DNA of 64,000 nucleotides, from positions 2,617,505 to 2,681,504 of the forward strand of contig VYZB01000030.1 in NCBI GenBank assembly GCA_013397455.1, given 5' to 3'. The DNA is from Crotophaga sulcirostris. Lineage: Eukaryota > Chordata > Aves > Cuculiformes > Crotophagidae. The notes under the pieces were generated by a model. That model was not told the DNA's origin, made no database searches, and saw only the letters and a list, made by a program, of their open reading frames with translations. Position numbers and translations under genes: made by a program. Positions 1-12,724 of the stretch are shown in pieces. Position 1 is the first letter of the stretch; each line of letters opens with the position of its first letter.

Positions 1-3000
1 AGAAAAGCACATCCAGTGTCCCGGAGTTCAGCTTGGGTGGATAGTCCTTGATTAAACTTTGCTAAAAGGAGAGCTTGAGAACATGTAGGAACTGGAAATG
101 GCAACTACCCTTAATTAGGGTAGGGTAGAACCAGTGGTGGCCTTATGAATTGTTGGCTACTGGGCACAGTGGTGGGAAGTGCTAGGACTTGAGCAACACA
201 AAGGAGCTGAAGAAAAGGAGGAAAGCCTGGATTGAGGTTGTAATGTTGTCTTTGTGTTGGCTGCTTTACAGTCCATAGGGAAGCAAGAGAAGAAAGGGTG
301 CTCCCTCAGAACCAGCTGAGGGTTTTTGCTCCGTGTCCCTGCTTCTGTCCTCTGCTGGGTTGGCTCTGAGCTGAGTGTGAGCCAACAGCCCAGCTCAGCC
401 CTGGGAAAAGGAGATCCGTGTCCCCTGTGCAGACTACCAGGACATTTCTTTGGTTCCCTATTTGTGTTTCTATGCTGGTGTGAGAGCTGCAGTAATTTTA
501 TAACATTGTTCAACCTGTCCTCCTGTGGTGCTCGTTTCCACATGAGGGGCTGTTGGGAACAGCAATTCATTAGGTGCTGAAATCCTTTAATAGATGATAC
601 CAGCCAAATGCAAAACCATATCTATGATATGCAATGTTTAGATGGGCTTGGAAAGGAACGTCTGTCTGCAGCAGGACCATCCTTCATTCAATACCTATTT
701 TGATAAGTCTGAAACTGCTTTTCTTATCACCCAGTGTTATGATGCACAATGTGTGCCTCCCCTTTCATTGTGGTGAGTGGAAAACACAAAGAAGTCTTAG
801 AGAAATGAATGGATTTGATTTTTAAGCCAAGGCTTGTAAGGTCTGAACAGATATGATATGAACTCATTTTAATGGAGTATCTGCTGTTTAAACTCTCTGC
901 TGTTTAAATCCTATGGAAGGAGACAAACATGCCTGCTGCTCCTGTCAGTTATTTTATAAATTAAGCTGTGGCTGTTAGCCAGGAGAACTATGAGCAAAGC
1001 TATGTGGAAATTTACTGCAGCAAAGCTGACAGGAAGGAAAAAAGAAAACCATAATTTTTTTCTACTCCTCCTCTGAAGATTCTTTTTTACTTTTTTCTTT
1101 TTTTTCTTTCAAAAACAAATGGTGTGCTTTGGGGTCAAACAGCAACCCCTGGTGCTGGTGGTGTCCAGTATTCTCTAACTTGCAGGATACGTCTCGGAGA
1201 CACATCTTTTGCCCTTTCATTTTGAAAAATCACATGTGCCTGGATAAGACTGAGGCTGTATCGACATTTTGGCATTTAAGGAAAAGTATTTTGGGTAAAT
1301 TCTTATTAAAATACCTGGGTGACACCTGTAGAACTGCCATAAACATTGACATGAAGAAATCATGTAGCCCCGCTTCATTTCTGAATTGCTCATTTAATAA
1401 TGAGAAGATAAATTCTTTCTAATGAAGGAAACTCCTCATCAAAGGGGTATTAGTTTAATAAGTCAGAGGAAAAACAGAAAACAAAATAATTACAGCTAGC
1501 TTTGCTATAGTAAAAGAGGTAGATTTTGTGTATGCAAGTTCTCATCAAACCATATTGATAACTCATTCATAAGCTTTCTTAATGTAGAATTTTCTCAGAT
1601 ACTTCAGAAATTTGTGAGGGGAGGGATTTGACCAAATAAATGTAAGAAAAATAAAGCTCCAAGTCCAGATTGTGCTTTGGTTCACACCAAAACGACACAA
1701 GTTCTACGCTGGGGTCCCATCAAAGACACTGATCGTGTTTGTTCCTTTTCAGAACTGTTTTTTTTTTTCTGTGGGGGAGAATAAGGACGGAAGTTTGTAG
1801 CTTGTGCTCATGCATGTAATCTTCTGTGATATTTCTCTGTTTCTTCATGGTGATCTAATCAGAGGCATGATACCAGCTGAACTACATTGTATCTTAAAGT
1901 GAAAAAATTTGCGAAGGAGTCTTAAAGACTGAATAAGCCTTGGGATGCAGAGGGGCTCCTTTGTAGGAGTGTGGATTTGACTGCAAATCAGGACTTGACA
2001 TCGTATATTATTCAGCGTCTGTCGCCAGGTCACTGGGCAAAAATGTACCTACAGAAGGACAGCCCCAAAGACCAGGAATGTTGTTAGGTGAGGATGAAAA
2101 GCCCTTAGAAAACTTTGGCAAAGCCAGCCCTCCTAAATAGGCTTATCTCTTGTCACTGGTATGAGGAATTGGAGAAAAATGATATGAACGAAGATCAGAA
2201 ATGAAAAGTTAGGAGTCCCAGGTTATCTGAAATGAGTTTGGGTTAGGGCTGTTTCAGGGAGCAGTGCTTCGTGCTATGTGAGACATCCAGAGAAGCTCGC
2301 TGCGTCTCACCCTCTCCAGCTGGAAAGTCATCATTATTGCAGCATGTTAGCTCATTTTGATTATAATTTGCCAGCATTGGAAGTAGAAATATCATTACTA
2401 GATCTTTCCCTGTTTTCTTTTCTCAAGATAATACTGTTTTCTTACTACTATAAGAATGGGGCAATGAAAATTGGCCTGTTTTCAGAGATGCTGAGTGCCC
2501 GGAGCACCATCTGGAATCACTGTGACCAACCAAACAACTCAACAACACAGAATCTTCCCATTTTCAGACACTCCCACCCCCCTTTCTGTACAGTTCTGCA
2601 CGTGAATACTGAAAAAAAAGGTCTTTCTGATGTGGATCCAGTTGGCATCCGGATAAACTATATTTTCAGCTGTCTCCCAGTGGGGATGGATTGCATTTTC
2701 CTTCAGAGAGAGGCCAGATGATTTTTATTACAAATGAACCAAAACCTTGAGGCAGGACATGTATTACATTTCCATGACAGCACTGGCAGGAGTGAAGGAT
2801 CCTGATAAGAATTTTGGGATAATTGAACTTTAGTCTCCAGCTCTGCAGGTAAATAACAAATATAGCAGCCTCCAAATTCTGCATGTCACCGAGTGAGGCT
2901 GGCTGAAAGGATAAATAGCCCATTGCTCAGAAGAGTGAGGATCAGTCAGGATCCCGAGTCTAAGTCCCAAAAGTTCATGGTCTCTGTCTCTTGTCCTTCA

Positions 3001-4499
3001 CAGGACATGTGGGCTATATCAATGCTAGTAAATCAAATGTATCCAAGGCTATTTTTTGGCATTGAGGCTGACTGGCAAAGATCGGCCATGCAAATGCTGT
3101 TAAACTTGCCTGACCCCTGTGACAGATCAATACACTGTAATATGATTACATAGAGGGATGAAAAAAATAAACTTGTAAACTTTGGGTATCTTTAACTTCA
3201 GAATATAGGTATGAGACGTGTCAGATGGATGGATACATAATAAAGTTTGTGTTTAATCAAAGACAAGAGAACAGTCAAAAATCATCTCTGAGAACGGTAA
3301 AGCAATTGGCTGCTTTCTGAATGGGCTTTGGTTGCACTAGGTGGGTAGAATACTGATTTAGTGACCACCAGCACAGCCTGGCATTGAAGTCTGTCCAAGT
3401 GGTGAAAAGTCACTCAATGGCTCTCACCATTCCCTTTTGTGGAGAGTGCTCCTTGGATCACCACAAGTCTGCAGTCCTCAAATGTACAAACCCAGGGGGG
3501 CTGCTGCAAGGTAGGGTGTAATGCAGCATCCCTGAAGTAGCCTTGGTCTGTGCTAGCGGTGGCTTTGACCATAGCTTTGGGTTTTGGGGGCGATTAATGC
3601 CTTTTCATTCCCTCCTTCCCTCTCATCCGAATCTATATCAATGACATTACCAAATACAACCCACAAGTTTTGCCTGTGTTTCTACATAGGTTTTTTTCTG
3701 ATCAGGCTCTAAGTACACGTGCAGCCATTTCATCACTTCAAGAAAGGTCCTTTCCTCAGCTGGAAGCTCATTGACTATTCTATAAAACTTGTAGTCAGAG
3801 CCACTCTTTAATTAAGACTTTACTGAAAGAAGCTTTGATTCCAGCCATGTATTACAGCCTGATGTTGTTTTCTTTGTCGCTGCAGCAGATTATTGGAAGT
3901 GTAGTCCTTGATTAAAAAGATTGTGTGCAATTACATTCAATCTCCACGTCTTCAGCTAAGCCAGTAGCTTGTCAGTGGGTCATTGGGAATCAGACTGCCA
4001 GAACCTTTGTACATGTTCAATTTATAAAAAGTTGTGTTTCTGGCACGGCACCCGGCGCTCCTATGCAGCCAACACCTTATTAATGCACCATTAGCCGCAA
4101 GGAACATTTTTAAGTGAACCTAATATACAGGGAGCGATGAGGGCTTGCCTGAACTGACTCAGCAGTTTGGAAGGTCTTTTTTCCCTCACAGGGAACATGC
4201 TACCTTCTGAATGTGCTCGAATGTCCCAAGCCTAAAAGCTCTTTTTTCCCTTCTAGCTTTGGTGGGCTGGGATCACTGTAATTTGAGAGCAGATCAGCCT
4301 GCTGAGGAACAGATACCTTCTATTAGGGAGTTCTCTGTAGAACAACTAAAATGGTCAAAGGGATGATTAGCTGCTTTAGAAGTGCCTGAAGAAGATGGGT
4401 CTCTTCAGTTTGGGGGAAAGGGTAGCTGAGGAAAAAAATATGTTTGAGCTAGGTGAAATCACAGATTGGGTGGTGGCAAAATGGTTTCCTCCTAATTAA
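1..4499. other. Intergenic, no gene seen
   Basis: AT-rich non-coding DNA far upstream of ARNT2. The longest forward open frame (2278-2721, 147 codons) has no recognisable domain and shows no exon-like splice sites or base composition, so I treat it as chance. A small imperfect direct repeat of CTGCTGTTTAAA occurs twice at 881-908. One octamer ATGCAAAT lies at 3088-3095, which is not above what an AT-rich window of this size would give. I see no RNA gene and no recognisable transposon before about 4500. Confidence 0.6.
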
Positions 4500-4880
4500 A
4501 AACAATTCACCAGTTTCCAAACTAGGGAAACCTGGGGGCATTCGGTGGAACTAGTAGGAAAACAGCTTGAAAGAAACAAAAGTCTTCTTTATTCAGTGTA
4601 GTGATTTTCTGAAATTTGCTGCCACAGGAGACTGGAGATGGTACCAGCAGGCTCAAAAGGGGTTGTTTCAGTTATTGACAACAGGCGCACAAACAGACAT
4701 TGGAAGCACTAAGTGGAACTCTTCCCTATAACTCCCCCAATACAGGAGTCATGGATGTTGGAGGACAAACTGCCAGATGTGACCAGGCTTACATGATGTC
4801 CATAATAAGCATCTCCCCTTGACTCTGCCAGACAGTACTGGGCTGGAGGGAGCACTGATCTGGCTCTATGTTCTTATTTC
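4500..4880 (+). mobile_element. Ancient CR1/L3-like LINE 3' fragment
   Basis: A heavily diverged 3' end of a CR1-clade (L3-like) LINE in + orientation. Recognisable blocks occur in the expected order: a GGGGGCATTCGGTGGAACT segment near 4533, a CTTCTTTATTCAGTG segment near 4583 (the usual 'cttctttacgcag'), TTTGCTGCCACAGGAGACTGG near 4615 (the 'ctgccacaggag' block), then ACAGTACTGGGCTGGAGGGA near 4835 and a CTCTATGTTCTTATTTCTT tail. In known L3/CR1 elements these blocks encode the end of the reverse-transcriptase ORF and the 3'UTR. The element is 5'-truncated and full of substitutions, so it is inert and probably predates the bird radiation. The call rests on remembered family consensus; exact edges and subfamily are uncertain. 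Confidence 0.65.
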
Positions 4881-7800
4881 TTTGACTGCTAAAGAATTCA
4901 AGCCTACTTCTGGAAACTCCCCATTAGAAAAGAGAAAATATTGATGGTCTGATATAATTTTAGCTTCAATCTCTATTCATAGCTCTAATAGTTTTAAAAG
5001 TATCTTTGCTTCTAGCTTAACTCCATCTCTTTATATTTACATATTCAGTACAATAATGAGATTCCTCAGAAGCTTTTCATGCATGAAAGGAAACTAAACT
5101 CAAACAGCTCAGTCCTATGAATAATAAGGTAAGATGTGTCCCAGTGGGTCTCTGCCTGCCCCCTGACTGGTGTTTGTTTATTTATTGTCACAGGTTCATT
5201 TAATGTCTCTGCTCTTGGTGGTTTTGTTAATTGCAAATGCAGGCAACGGAGGCTGATTTGTCTTGCAGAACACGACTTTGGGCCAGAAAAAAGTACACAT
5301 CTAGTAGATAGAAGTTATATCCCCAGACTGGTGTCCTGAAAGATAGAATTACCTTTGAAGTCCATCTCTCCAGACACATAAATCAGTACAGAGCATCCAG
5401 CCAATGATCTTTAAAACTATGCAGGGAGCAAGATACAATGATTCCATCAGGATTAACTAAATTTTCCTGCCTTTTTTGGTGTAATTTTACGTTAAGATTT
5501 ATGTTAGGATAGGAACTAACAGGACTGCAGTCATACTTCAATACAGAACTAGGCTTTTTCTAAGGTAAATTTTTATATAGTGCAAATGCAGATCTGAAAT
5601 TGTGTTTTGGAATAAATGCTCTTTTGTTCCCCTTGGATTGTTTTCCCTGCAAGTCCTTCTAGATGGTCCTTGTGCTATGCGTTACGGTAAGGAATGACTC
5701 CAAATCTCCCACAGGTTCAATATGCCACAGCCGAACCCAGGAGCATCTGGAAGGACAGAACATTCAGCTCCAAAGCAGCACTTTGCTTTTCTGTTACTCA
5801 GCTGCAGTTCTAGCTGGTGTTATTCCATCAGTGCTGGGTTCAGAAGCTACTTCTGCTCTTGTGCCAGCAATGGTCAGGTTTCTTAAAAAAGAGTTTTGAT
5901 GGAGGAGGCGGAGAGTAAAGTGGCAGAAAGAGCCTTTAACTGCGTCATGGTTCAGTATAGGTCTTCTCTTGGAAGATAAACAAGAGTAACTGGTTTTCAC
6001 CAGTTTTGCAGTGTTTCTGACATTCCCTGATTCACAGAAATAAGGAAGCCTGTGATCTCTCCTGTCACTGCAGATTAACACGAGGAATTATCTGGTTGCT
6101 GTGGCTGAGAGAAAATGGTTTCCTCTTTACCAAAAAACTCCGACATTTTCCTTTAGTTTTTTTTTTTCTGCATTGACACAAAGATGAGACTCCTGTGTGA
6201 GTACAGCCTGGGAGGCAAAGGTGTGTGCGATGCTCCAATTTTGTGCCACAGGAGCTAACACAGGGACGGGGATTCTCTACAACAGGACAAGGCAAGGAGT
6301 ATTGTTTTGCTTCAAGCTGACTATTTGGAGCAGAATTGTTTGAGTCACCTAGAACAGGGATGCACAGGTCTGAATTTTAGCAGAGTTTGAGTTAACACTT
6401 CTAAAGAAAGGCAAATAAAATCATATATCTCTTCTATTTTTCTGAATAAGTTGACAATAATTATTAACTAAGAGTAATATATTAAGCAAAGTTTCAAGGA
6501 AGCTTCTTTACTAACAGAACCCTCCAGCACTGCTCCACAGCCTGTAAATCAGATCAGTGCCCAATAGGGCTGTGTTTTCTATTTAAGCCTGCTCTGCAAA
6601 TTGAAGTTTGCAAATTGAGATTTACTCAAGCAACTCTATCCATTTACGTGACAACATGAACTACCCTCGCAGCTTTGAAGGGAGGCGACAGCAATGGAAA
6701 GTAGCCTGAGTCTGCCATACAATTTAGTTCTTATAAATACACCAAGGCTTAAAATAGGAAAGACATATATTAACTGGTTGCTAAAGAAGATAGAGTGCAG
6801 GAAGAGGGTTGGAGAGGCTGCTTACAAACAGCTTGATGCATGTAATGTTACCAAGGTCAGCAACCCCGTAGTGATATCCTGAGTAAATAATGGGGCTCAT
6901 ATGGCAGAGCTGCCTAGGGCATCTTTCCTGGGTTGAATGAACATTGCAACTGCAAACCATTCAGAAGCAGAGAGATATATAGCACTAAGAGAAAATAGAG
7001 CTCTATGGGCATGTTAAAATATGATCTGCACATTACCTTTCTTTGAATGACTTTTTCCTAACAGAGAATAATGCTTGGCTCACATTTACTTGACTGCGGG
7101 CACCCTCGAACTGAATTAGTTTTGTAAACACTGGACTGGCAGTGGGCGGGTTGATTTCTAGAGAAATTCTTTCAATAAAATACCTCATAAAAACTGCATT
7201 GACTTCAACCAGGCAGACGGTGGGCAGCTAGAAACTTCTGCTGGCTTCACTCCGACCCAGAATTTTTGGGCTAACCAAAATACAAAGGCTTGACAAACTT
7301 CATCATCTTCTTGGCAAACTTCCCCCATGAGCAGGAAAATAAAGGGCAGTGTTATTCACATGGACATCTGGTCCATCGGGTTGGAGGAGAGGGAGACTCA
7401 ACGTGATATTCAGGCGGAGTAAAGTTTGTGCTTCTGAGACACCTCTGTGAAACCAGAGGGCCATGCAGGCCGCCCACCTATGCTTGGCATTTTCCATATT
7501 ATGCAGTGACACAATGAGCACAAACTTGAGCCCTCCTCCCCCTCAACTGTTTTTTTATTTGCAAGTGCCACACGCTGACTCAATACTGACTGTGTATTGA
7601 GCAAGATAGCAAGTTTTGTGCCTTGCTGGGTGGGTCCATCTGTCTGAAGGGTACCTATAGGACGTCTTCTGAGGCCTCCATAAAACCAGGTGTGAGGGCT
7701 GAGTCTCAGGAAACCCTGCTGAACTTCCTCTCTGAGGAAAACCTTTCTGCCAGAAAGGATGCTCTAACTGCAACGCTGCATTCACAAGCCAAATTCCCCT

Positions 7801-8798
7801 TGGTGTCACCTCCCCTTCTCTGCCAACTAATAAAACCCTCATTTTCTCAAAGGGAAGTCCAAGTGGAGTTTTGACTTTGAAAAAGAAGTGCCAGCAATTA
7901 TCTGATATTTGACACGGCCAGTTCTATTAATATGCAATTTTCAGAAGGAAGTATTTACATATTATAGTAGCAGCATAAAGACCTAAGCTTGACCACAAAG
8001 AATGGTGTTCAAATTATTCATCTGGCATCTACTGAATGTACAGTTCAAAGTCACAAGTCTTCACAGAAAGTCTTCAGTCCTGATAGGCTCGTTTTTTTCC
8101 AACTTAAAACTTCGCTAAGTTTATCAAGTAGTTTTCTGAATGCTACACTGTTGGGTTTTTTGTTTGCTTTTCCCCCCCCCTCCCTTGGTGATCTACTGCA
8201 GTGGATACCAATTAAAGTATCTACCAGGTTTCTAATAAATATAACCTTGAACCTGTATTAGCAATCTAACAGCAAAATGTAACTAGCCTGTGCATATCTG
8301 TCCATCAAACAAAAATGTAAGTGCAGTGGTAAGGAATGAATGCAGATTCTTTAAAATAAAGAAATTCAGGACATCCTTAGTACACACCACTCCAGTATGT
8401 GTATCAGCTGGGTTATGCTGCAGGGATTCTCCTCTATTCTTTTCTATTTAAGGTCTTCTAACAAAGCTATTTGATGTAAGTTTCTTGCTACCATAATAAT
8501 GTTATGAGCATTTGTGTCTCGTGCATTGCCCTGAATTCCAGATACAGTTTGGCAGTTGTTGAAAGACATGTATGAAGACGTTTCAATCACTGAAGTCAGA
8601 TGCATTTCAAAGTGTAATAACTTGTTCCTCCTGCAAATTTTGCTTCTTCCAGTGAAAGTGCGATGGTTTGCTATTTATATATGTTTAGGAAAATTCCTTC
8701 ACTCAGCATTCAAACTTTTTACTCTACCCCTCATAGTTTGGACAACTAATGGTATCATAGATCTGCTCTGTTATAGAAAGTGACTCTAAAGACCATCT
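4881..8798. other. Intergenic, no gene seen
   Basis: Non-coding DNA with no gene, RNA gene or transposon that I can support. A nine-C run lies at 8172-8180. The open frames here are short (at most 95 codons), occur on both strands over the same bases, and lack recognisable domains. Confidence 0.6.
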
Positions 8799-8821
8799 CC
8801 CCCCCCCCCCCCTTTTTTTTT
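8799..8821. repeat. C14-T9 homopolymer tract
   Basis: Fourteen C followed directly by nine T, seen directly. This is a low-complexity tract whose length is prone to sequencing or replication slippage, so the exact counts should not be trusted. No gene lies next to it. Confidence 0.9.
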
Positions 8822-11800
8822 CAGCTTGAAAAGCAAGATTGCTTTTCTAACCCCAAAAACTTAGCCTGGGAACTGGATCTAGGTTCTTTCCTACCTCATG
8901 AATCACCATCCTGAGAATGATTCTGCACTGGAACTTGGAACAGCCTGATAATTCAGGAGCCAGGAGACGTTCCAGCTCCCCCACACACTCTGGCCTTACA
9001 TATGGCATTGCTGCATTGCTACTGGATATAAAAAGCCTACAGAATCTGTTTCAGTCAGGAAGCAGCTGGGACTTTGAACGCAGATGGGAAGTAGACTTAA
9101 TTCACTTGAGTAAAAAGAGGTCAACAGGAAATGAACATTATTTTCTTGTCCATAATTGCATTTTAAATACATAATAAGTAGACAATGGCAACCATGTGCT
9201 AAAGGGTCCAACTGTTCTTAATTGATTAAAATAGCTTCTGAAGACTGATTCCATTAAGGATTTAACACAACGTAGTATTAAACCATTGCACCAAGATGGG
9301 TTTGCAGTTAACTGTGGCTCTCTTCTCTGGGTCAGAAAGATTTGAATTCCTGTGGCTTTCCACGAATCAGACACTATCACTTGGTACTGCCAGTCACCTG
9401 CTTCTGCCTCCCTAACCTCAGTAGTGGGGCAATTGCAACGTATCTGGAGCCTTTAGCACCAAAAACCCTGCTGTCTCCCATGTGAGCTGAAGGAGTTTTT
9501 TCCAGTGCTCATATAAAGTTCACTTGCTAGAAAGAGATGGAGTTTAGCAGTTAGACATGCTGAGCTGAAGGCATTGTGCATAGCTACTCTGTCTTTTTTT
9601 CTCCTTTCCCTTCACCCCAACGCCAAATTTCTGATATAAAAATCTGTGTTGTTTCACCTCTCTCAAAAGTGATAAGGAATTTCCCCTTAATAACGCAGGG
9701 CAGGTGTGCTGACTCACTCCAGGGGGGCTACTGGGGAGGGGAGAGTGATGGATAATTTGGGAGAGACAGGTGGAAATAATCACTTATCCCAGGACAGCAG
9801 GGTGAGGAAGGCCACGTCTAGGTGTATCCTGGGATTAATGCAATGAGTTATAGAAGCATGGAGATACAAATTGAGCCTCCTATGTGGGATCTTCAGATTT
9901 GGGATTCCATCTGTTCTGATGCAAGGTAGGCTTATCTTTCATTTCTCAGAGCTGGAAACAAAAAAGTTAATATCTCCCCTGTAAGATGAGACAGTAAAAT
10001 CAAGGTTCAGTTTTCACTGCCTGTCCATGGAAGATTCTAGGAAAAGTAGTTTTCTGTAGGGTCCTAGAATGAAAATATCATTTATTCTACCCTTGTCATG
10101 AAGGCTTTTTTACTCTAGTCAAAGAATGAGAAATCCAATTCTGAGGTGTCTTGACGTTGGCTGCAGTACAAGTTGCTCAATATTAATTAAAAAAAAAATA
10201 ACAGCAGCATAATCATCACGCCAATACCAGTACAGTGTTTTATCCCACCTCCTTTAAACAGATTAAATAAATCGTTGACTTAATAAATAATTCTCCATGA
10301 AATAGAATGGCAACTGCTCCAGTTTACTGACAACAGAATCCTGGCAGAACTCTAACATTTGAAAGGCAGCATGTCTGGGTTTCGTCTTTTAATTGCAGAG
10401 TATTAATTCATACAATCCGTCTAGCTCTAGGCTGTCTCAGATGTGTCTTAGGTTAACCTGTTGTCAAAATAAACTTAATTTCAAGTACGGAAGAGTCAGG
10501 CTGATATTTTAATTTTATATCACTTCTCTAAATGCAATTTTCACTTAAGGGTTCAAGTACATGTCTAACATTAAATAGGTACTTGGGGCAGCCCTGAGAA
10601 GTAAAGCATTAAATCAAGACACCTAATTGCATTTGGGTTCTCAGATTCTTACAGACTTAAATGAAACAAGTCCCTAGGAAGGATTTAGGAGCCATATTCC
10701 TATGCCTTTGACTTTTAAGTAAATCCAACTAATACTGTCAGACTTAAATGCACACTCTAAGTATTTGTGTGTTCTGCTGGATGGCACCTAGGATACCCTG
10801 TACATCCCAGTCTTTGTACTGGGTATTGTACTTCTCTTTCCAACCTTCACCTCTAATATCGAATGTTAAGGCAGAAAATTGAAGCATTGCTAATTACCAG
10901 TAGGAAGGAACTTTCCAACTTTAATATTTGTACATTTATCTGAAACCCTCTTTGAATTCAGATTATTTCCTCATATTTCAAGGAACAGTAACCATCTCCT
11001 TCCTGTAGGTCAATGTGTATGCATTAATTTAAATCCATGTGACAAACTATATCAGATTGAGCTGAAAAAACAAATCTATGCTGACCAGGCATATTTGCAA
11101 AAAAAAATTGGCTAGAAATAACTTGCTTATTAAATTAATACAAAACCTTTGACATTCTAAGTGCTCCAGACTAACATCCACACAGCTGGCAAAATGGAAG
11201 TTTTTCATCCTGAGTATTAAATGGGAGGAAGGTCAGAGAAATTAATTAAGCAAATATATATCAAGCCTGACCTAGCAGTCATTAGAAACTCAAATCAATG
11301 GGTATTTGTCTTGCAGGACAAAAACATCACTCTTTAAAGAAATATTAAAGAACTGGGGATTTGGACCAAGTAGACAGAAATCTATTTTGGAAGGCTTTTC
11401 TTGCTAGCACAGAACATTTTTAGCACTTTATTTGCAAATGCTGAAATTTTTCATTTTCTAACTGTATCTGATCCAACACTTAGCGAGACCACAGCCTCAT
11501 ATAACCACTTCTGTTGCATTTGCCCCAAATAACAACTAGTTTTTGCATACCTGATCTTATTGCACAACTATGAAAGCAAGAATTAATGTACCAAAAATAA
11601 CTCCTTGCAACAAGCTATTGGCCAGAGTTAAAACAAGCAGATTTGTGTTCCATTTTAAGTTTTGAACTGCAGTGATGTTAATAAAAAATAAAGCCAGGCT
11701 TAGCTCCTAGGATGTGCTGAAATTCATGAATGGCAGCTCTGCCACAGTCAGGACTCAAGACATGAAAGGCTTGGGAATTATCCTTTAAAAATGTGGAGTT

Positions 11801-12705
11801 CCGTATTCTTATTTGGGAGCCATGCAGTAAATAAAATCAATACCAATGGACTTGTATATTCATTTTCGGCCTTATTTTGCGTGCCAGTGCGATATTACTG
11901 ATGGTTTCAATCATATAGGATCATATCTGTGGTGTCTCTGAACTGTTTTCAGGAAAGGCGGAAATCCTGTCTATGTTGCTTAAAGTATTGTATCCCACTT
12001 TTATTTTTCATTATATTGCAACCTGCTTTTAGATCAATGAATGACTTCTATGATTGTATCTAACAGGACAATATTGGTAACTGCTGTTAGAGGTTTGAAG
12101 GAGCAATCTCTTAAGAAGAAAAACTATTTAGCTTTCAGATTAATTTGCTTATACCCTAAACCTTGCAGGACTCCATTTGTATAGATAGAGTTTGCCTAAT
12201 GCTGCACTTGGTGACAATAATACAATCCAGGAGGGTTTCACTGGAGCACCGAGCATTAAGTGGGAATAAAACTTGGTTCTTCTCCGTTCCTGATACGGTT
12301 CAGTTGTAAATAAATTCATCTCCCACAGCACTATGTACTTTGGTACATTCCCCATGCGTTCTGCTTCAGTAGTTCACTTTCCACTATTTTGATTTTATGC
12401 TGGCATAAACCTATGGTAAGACAGTGCTGCACAAACTTTATAACCTCAAGGAATTATTTGGGACAGAGTGAACTAAGCGTAACCCTGTCCTCGTTTATTC
12501 CCATAAACAACAAAGTCCATAAATCATCTTCCATCTGCTTTGGCATGCAGTGGCACTTGTGAAAATGTTATGCAGGGCTCTTCATCATGCAAACGTAGGC
12601 TGGGACCTTGTGGCCAGTTTAATCAGCAACGCAAGATTTGCTTCCAAACAGCAAGCAGAGAAAAATATGAGATATGAGAGTAAATCTTGGTTCCTCCTTC
12701 CTTTC
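8822..12705. other. Intergenic, no gene seen
   Basis: AT-rich non-coding DNA. Between about 9800 and 12100 even chance open frames of 60 codons are absent on both strands. No recognisable repeat family. Confidence 0.6.
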
Positions 12706-12724
12706 TTTTTTTTTTTTTTTTTTT
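12706..12724. repeat. T19 homopolymer
   Basis: Nineteen consecutive T, seen directly, with a C/T-rich flank to its left. It is not preceded by a gene-like sequence on the minus strand that would make it the tail of a retroposed transcript. Confidence 0.9.

Noticed and set aside
2278..2721. 147-codon forward open frame
   Set aside because: No recognisable domain, no exon-like composition, and the overlapping opposite-strand frame is also open; chance is the simplest reading.
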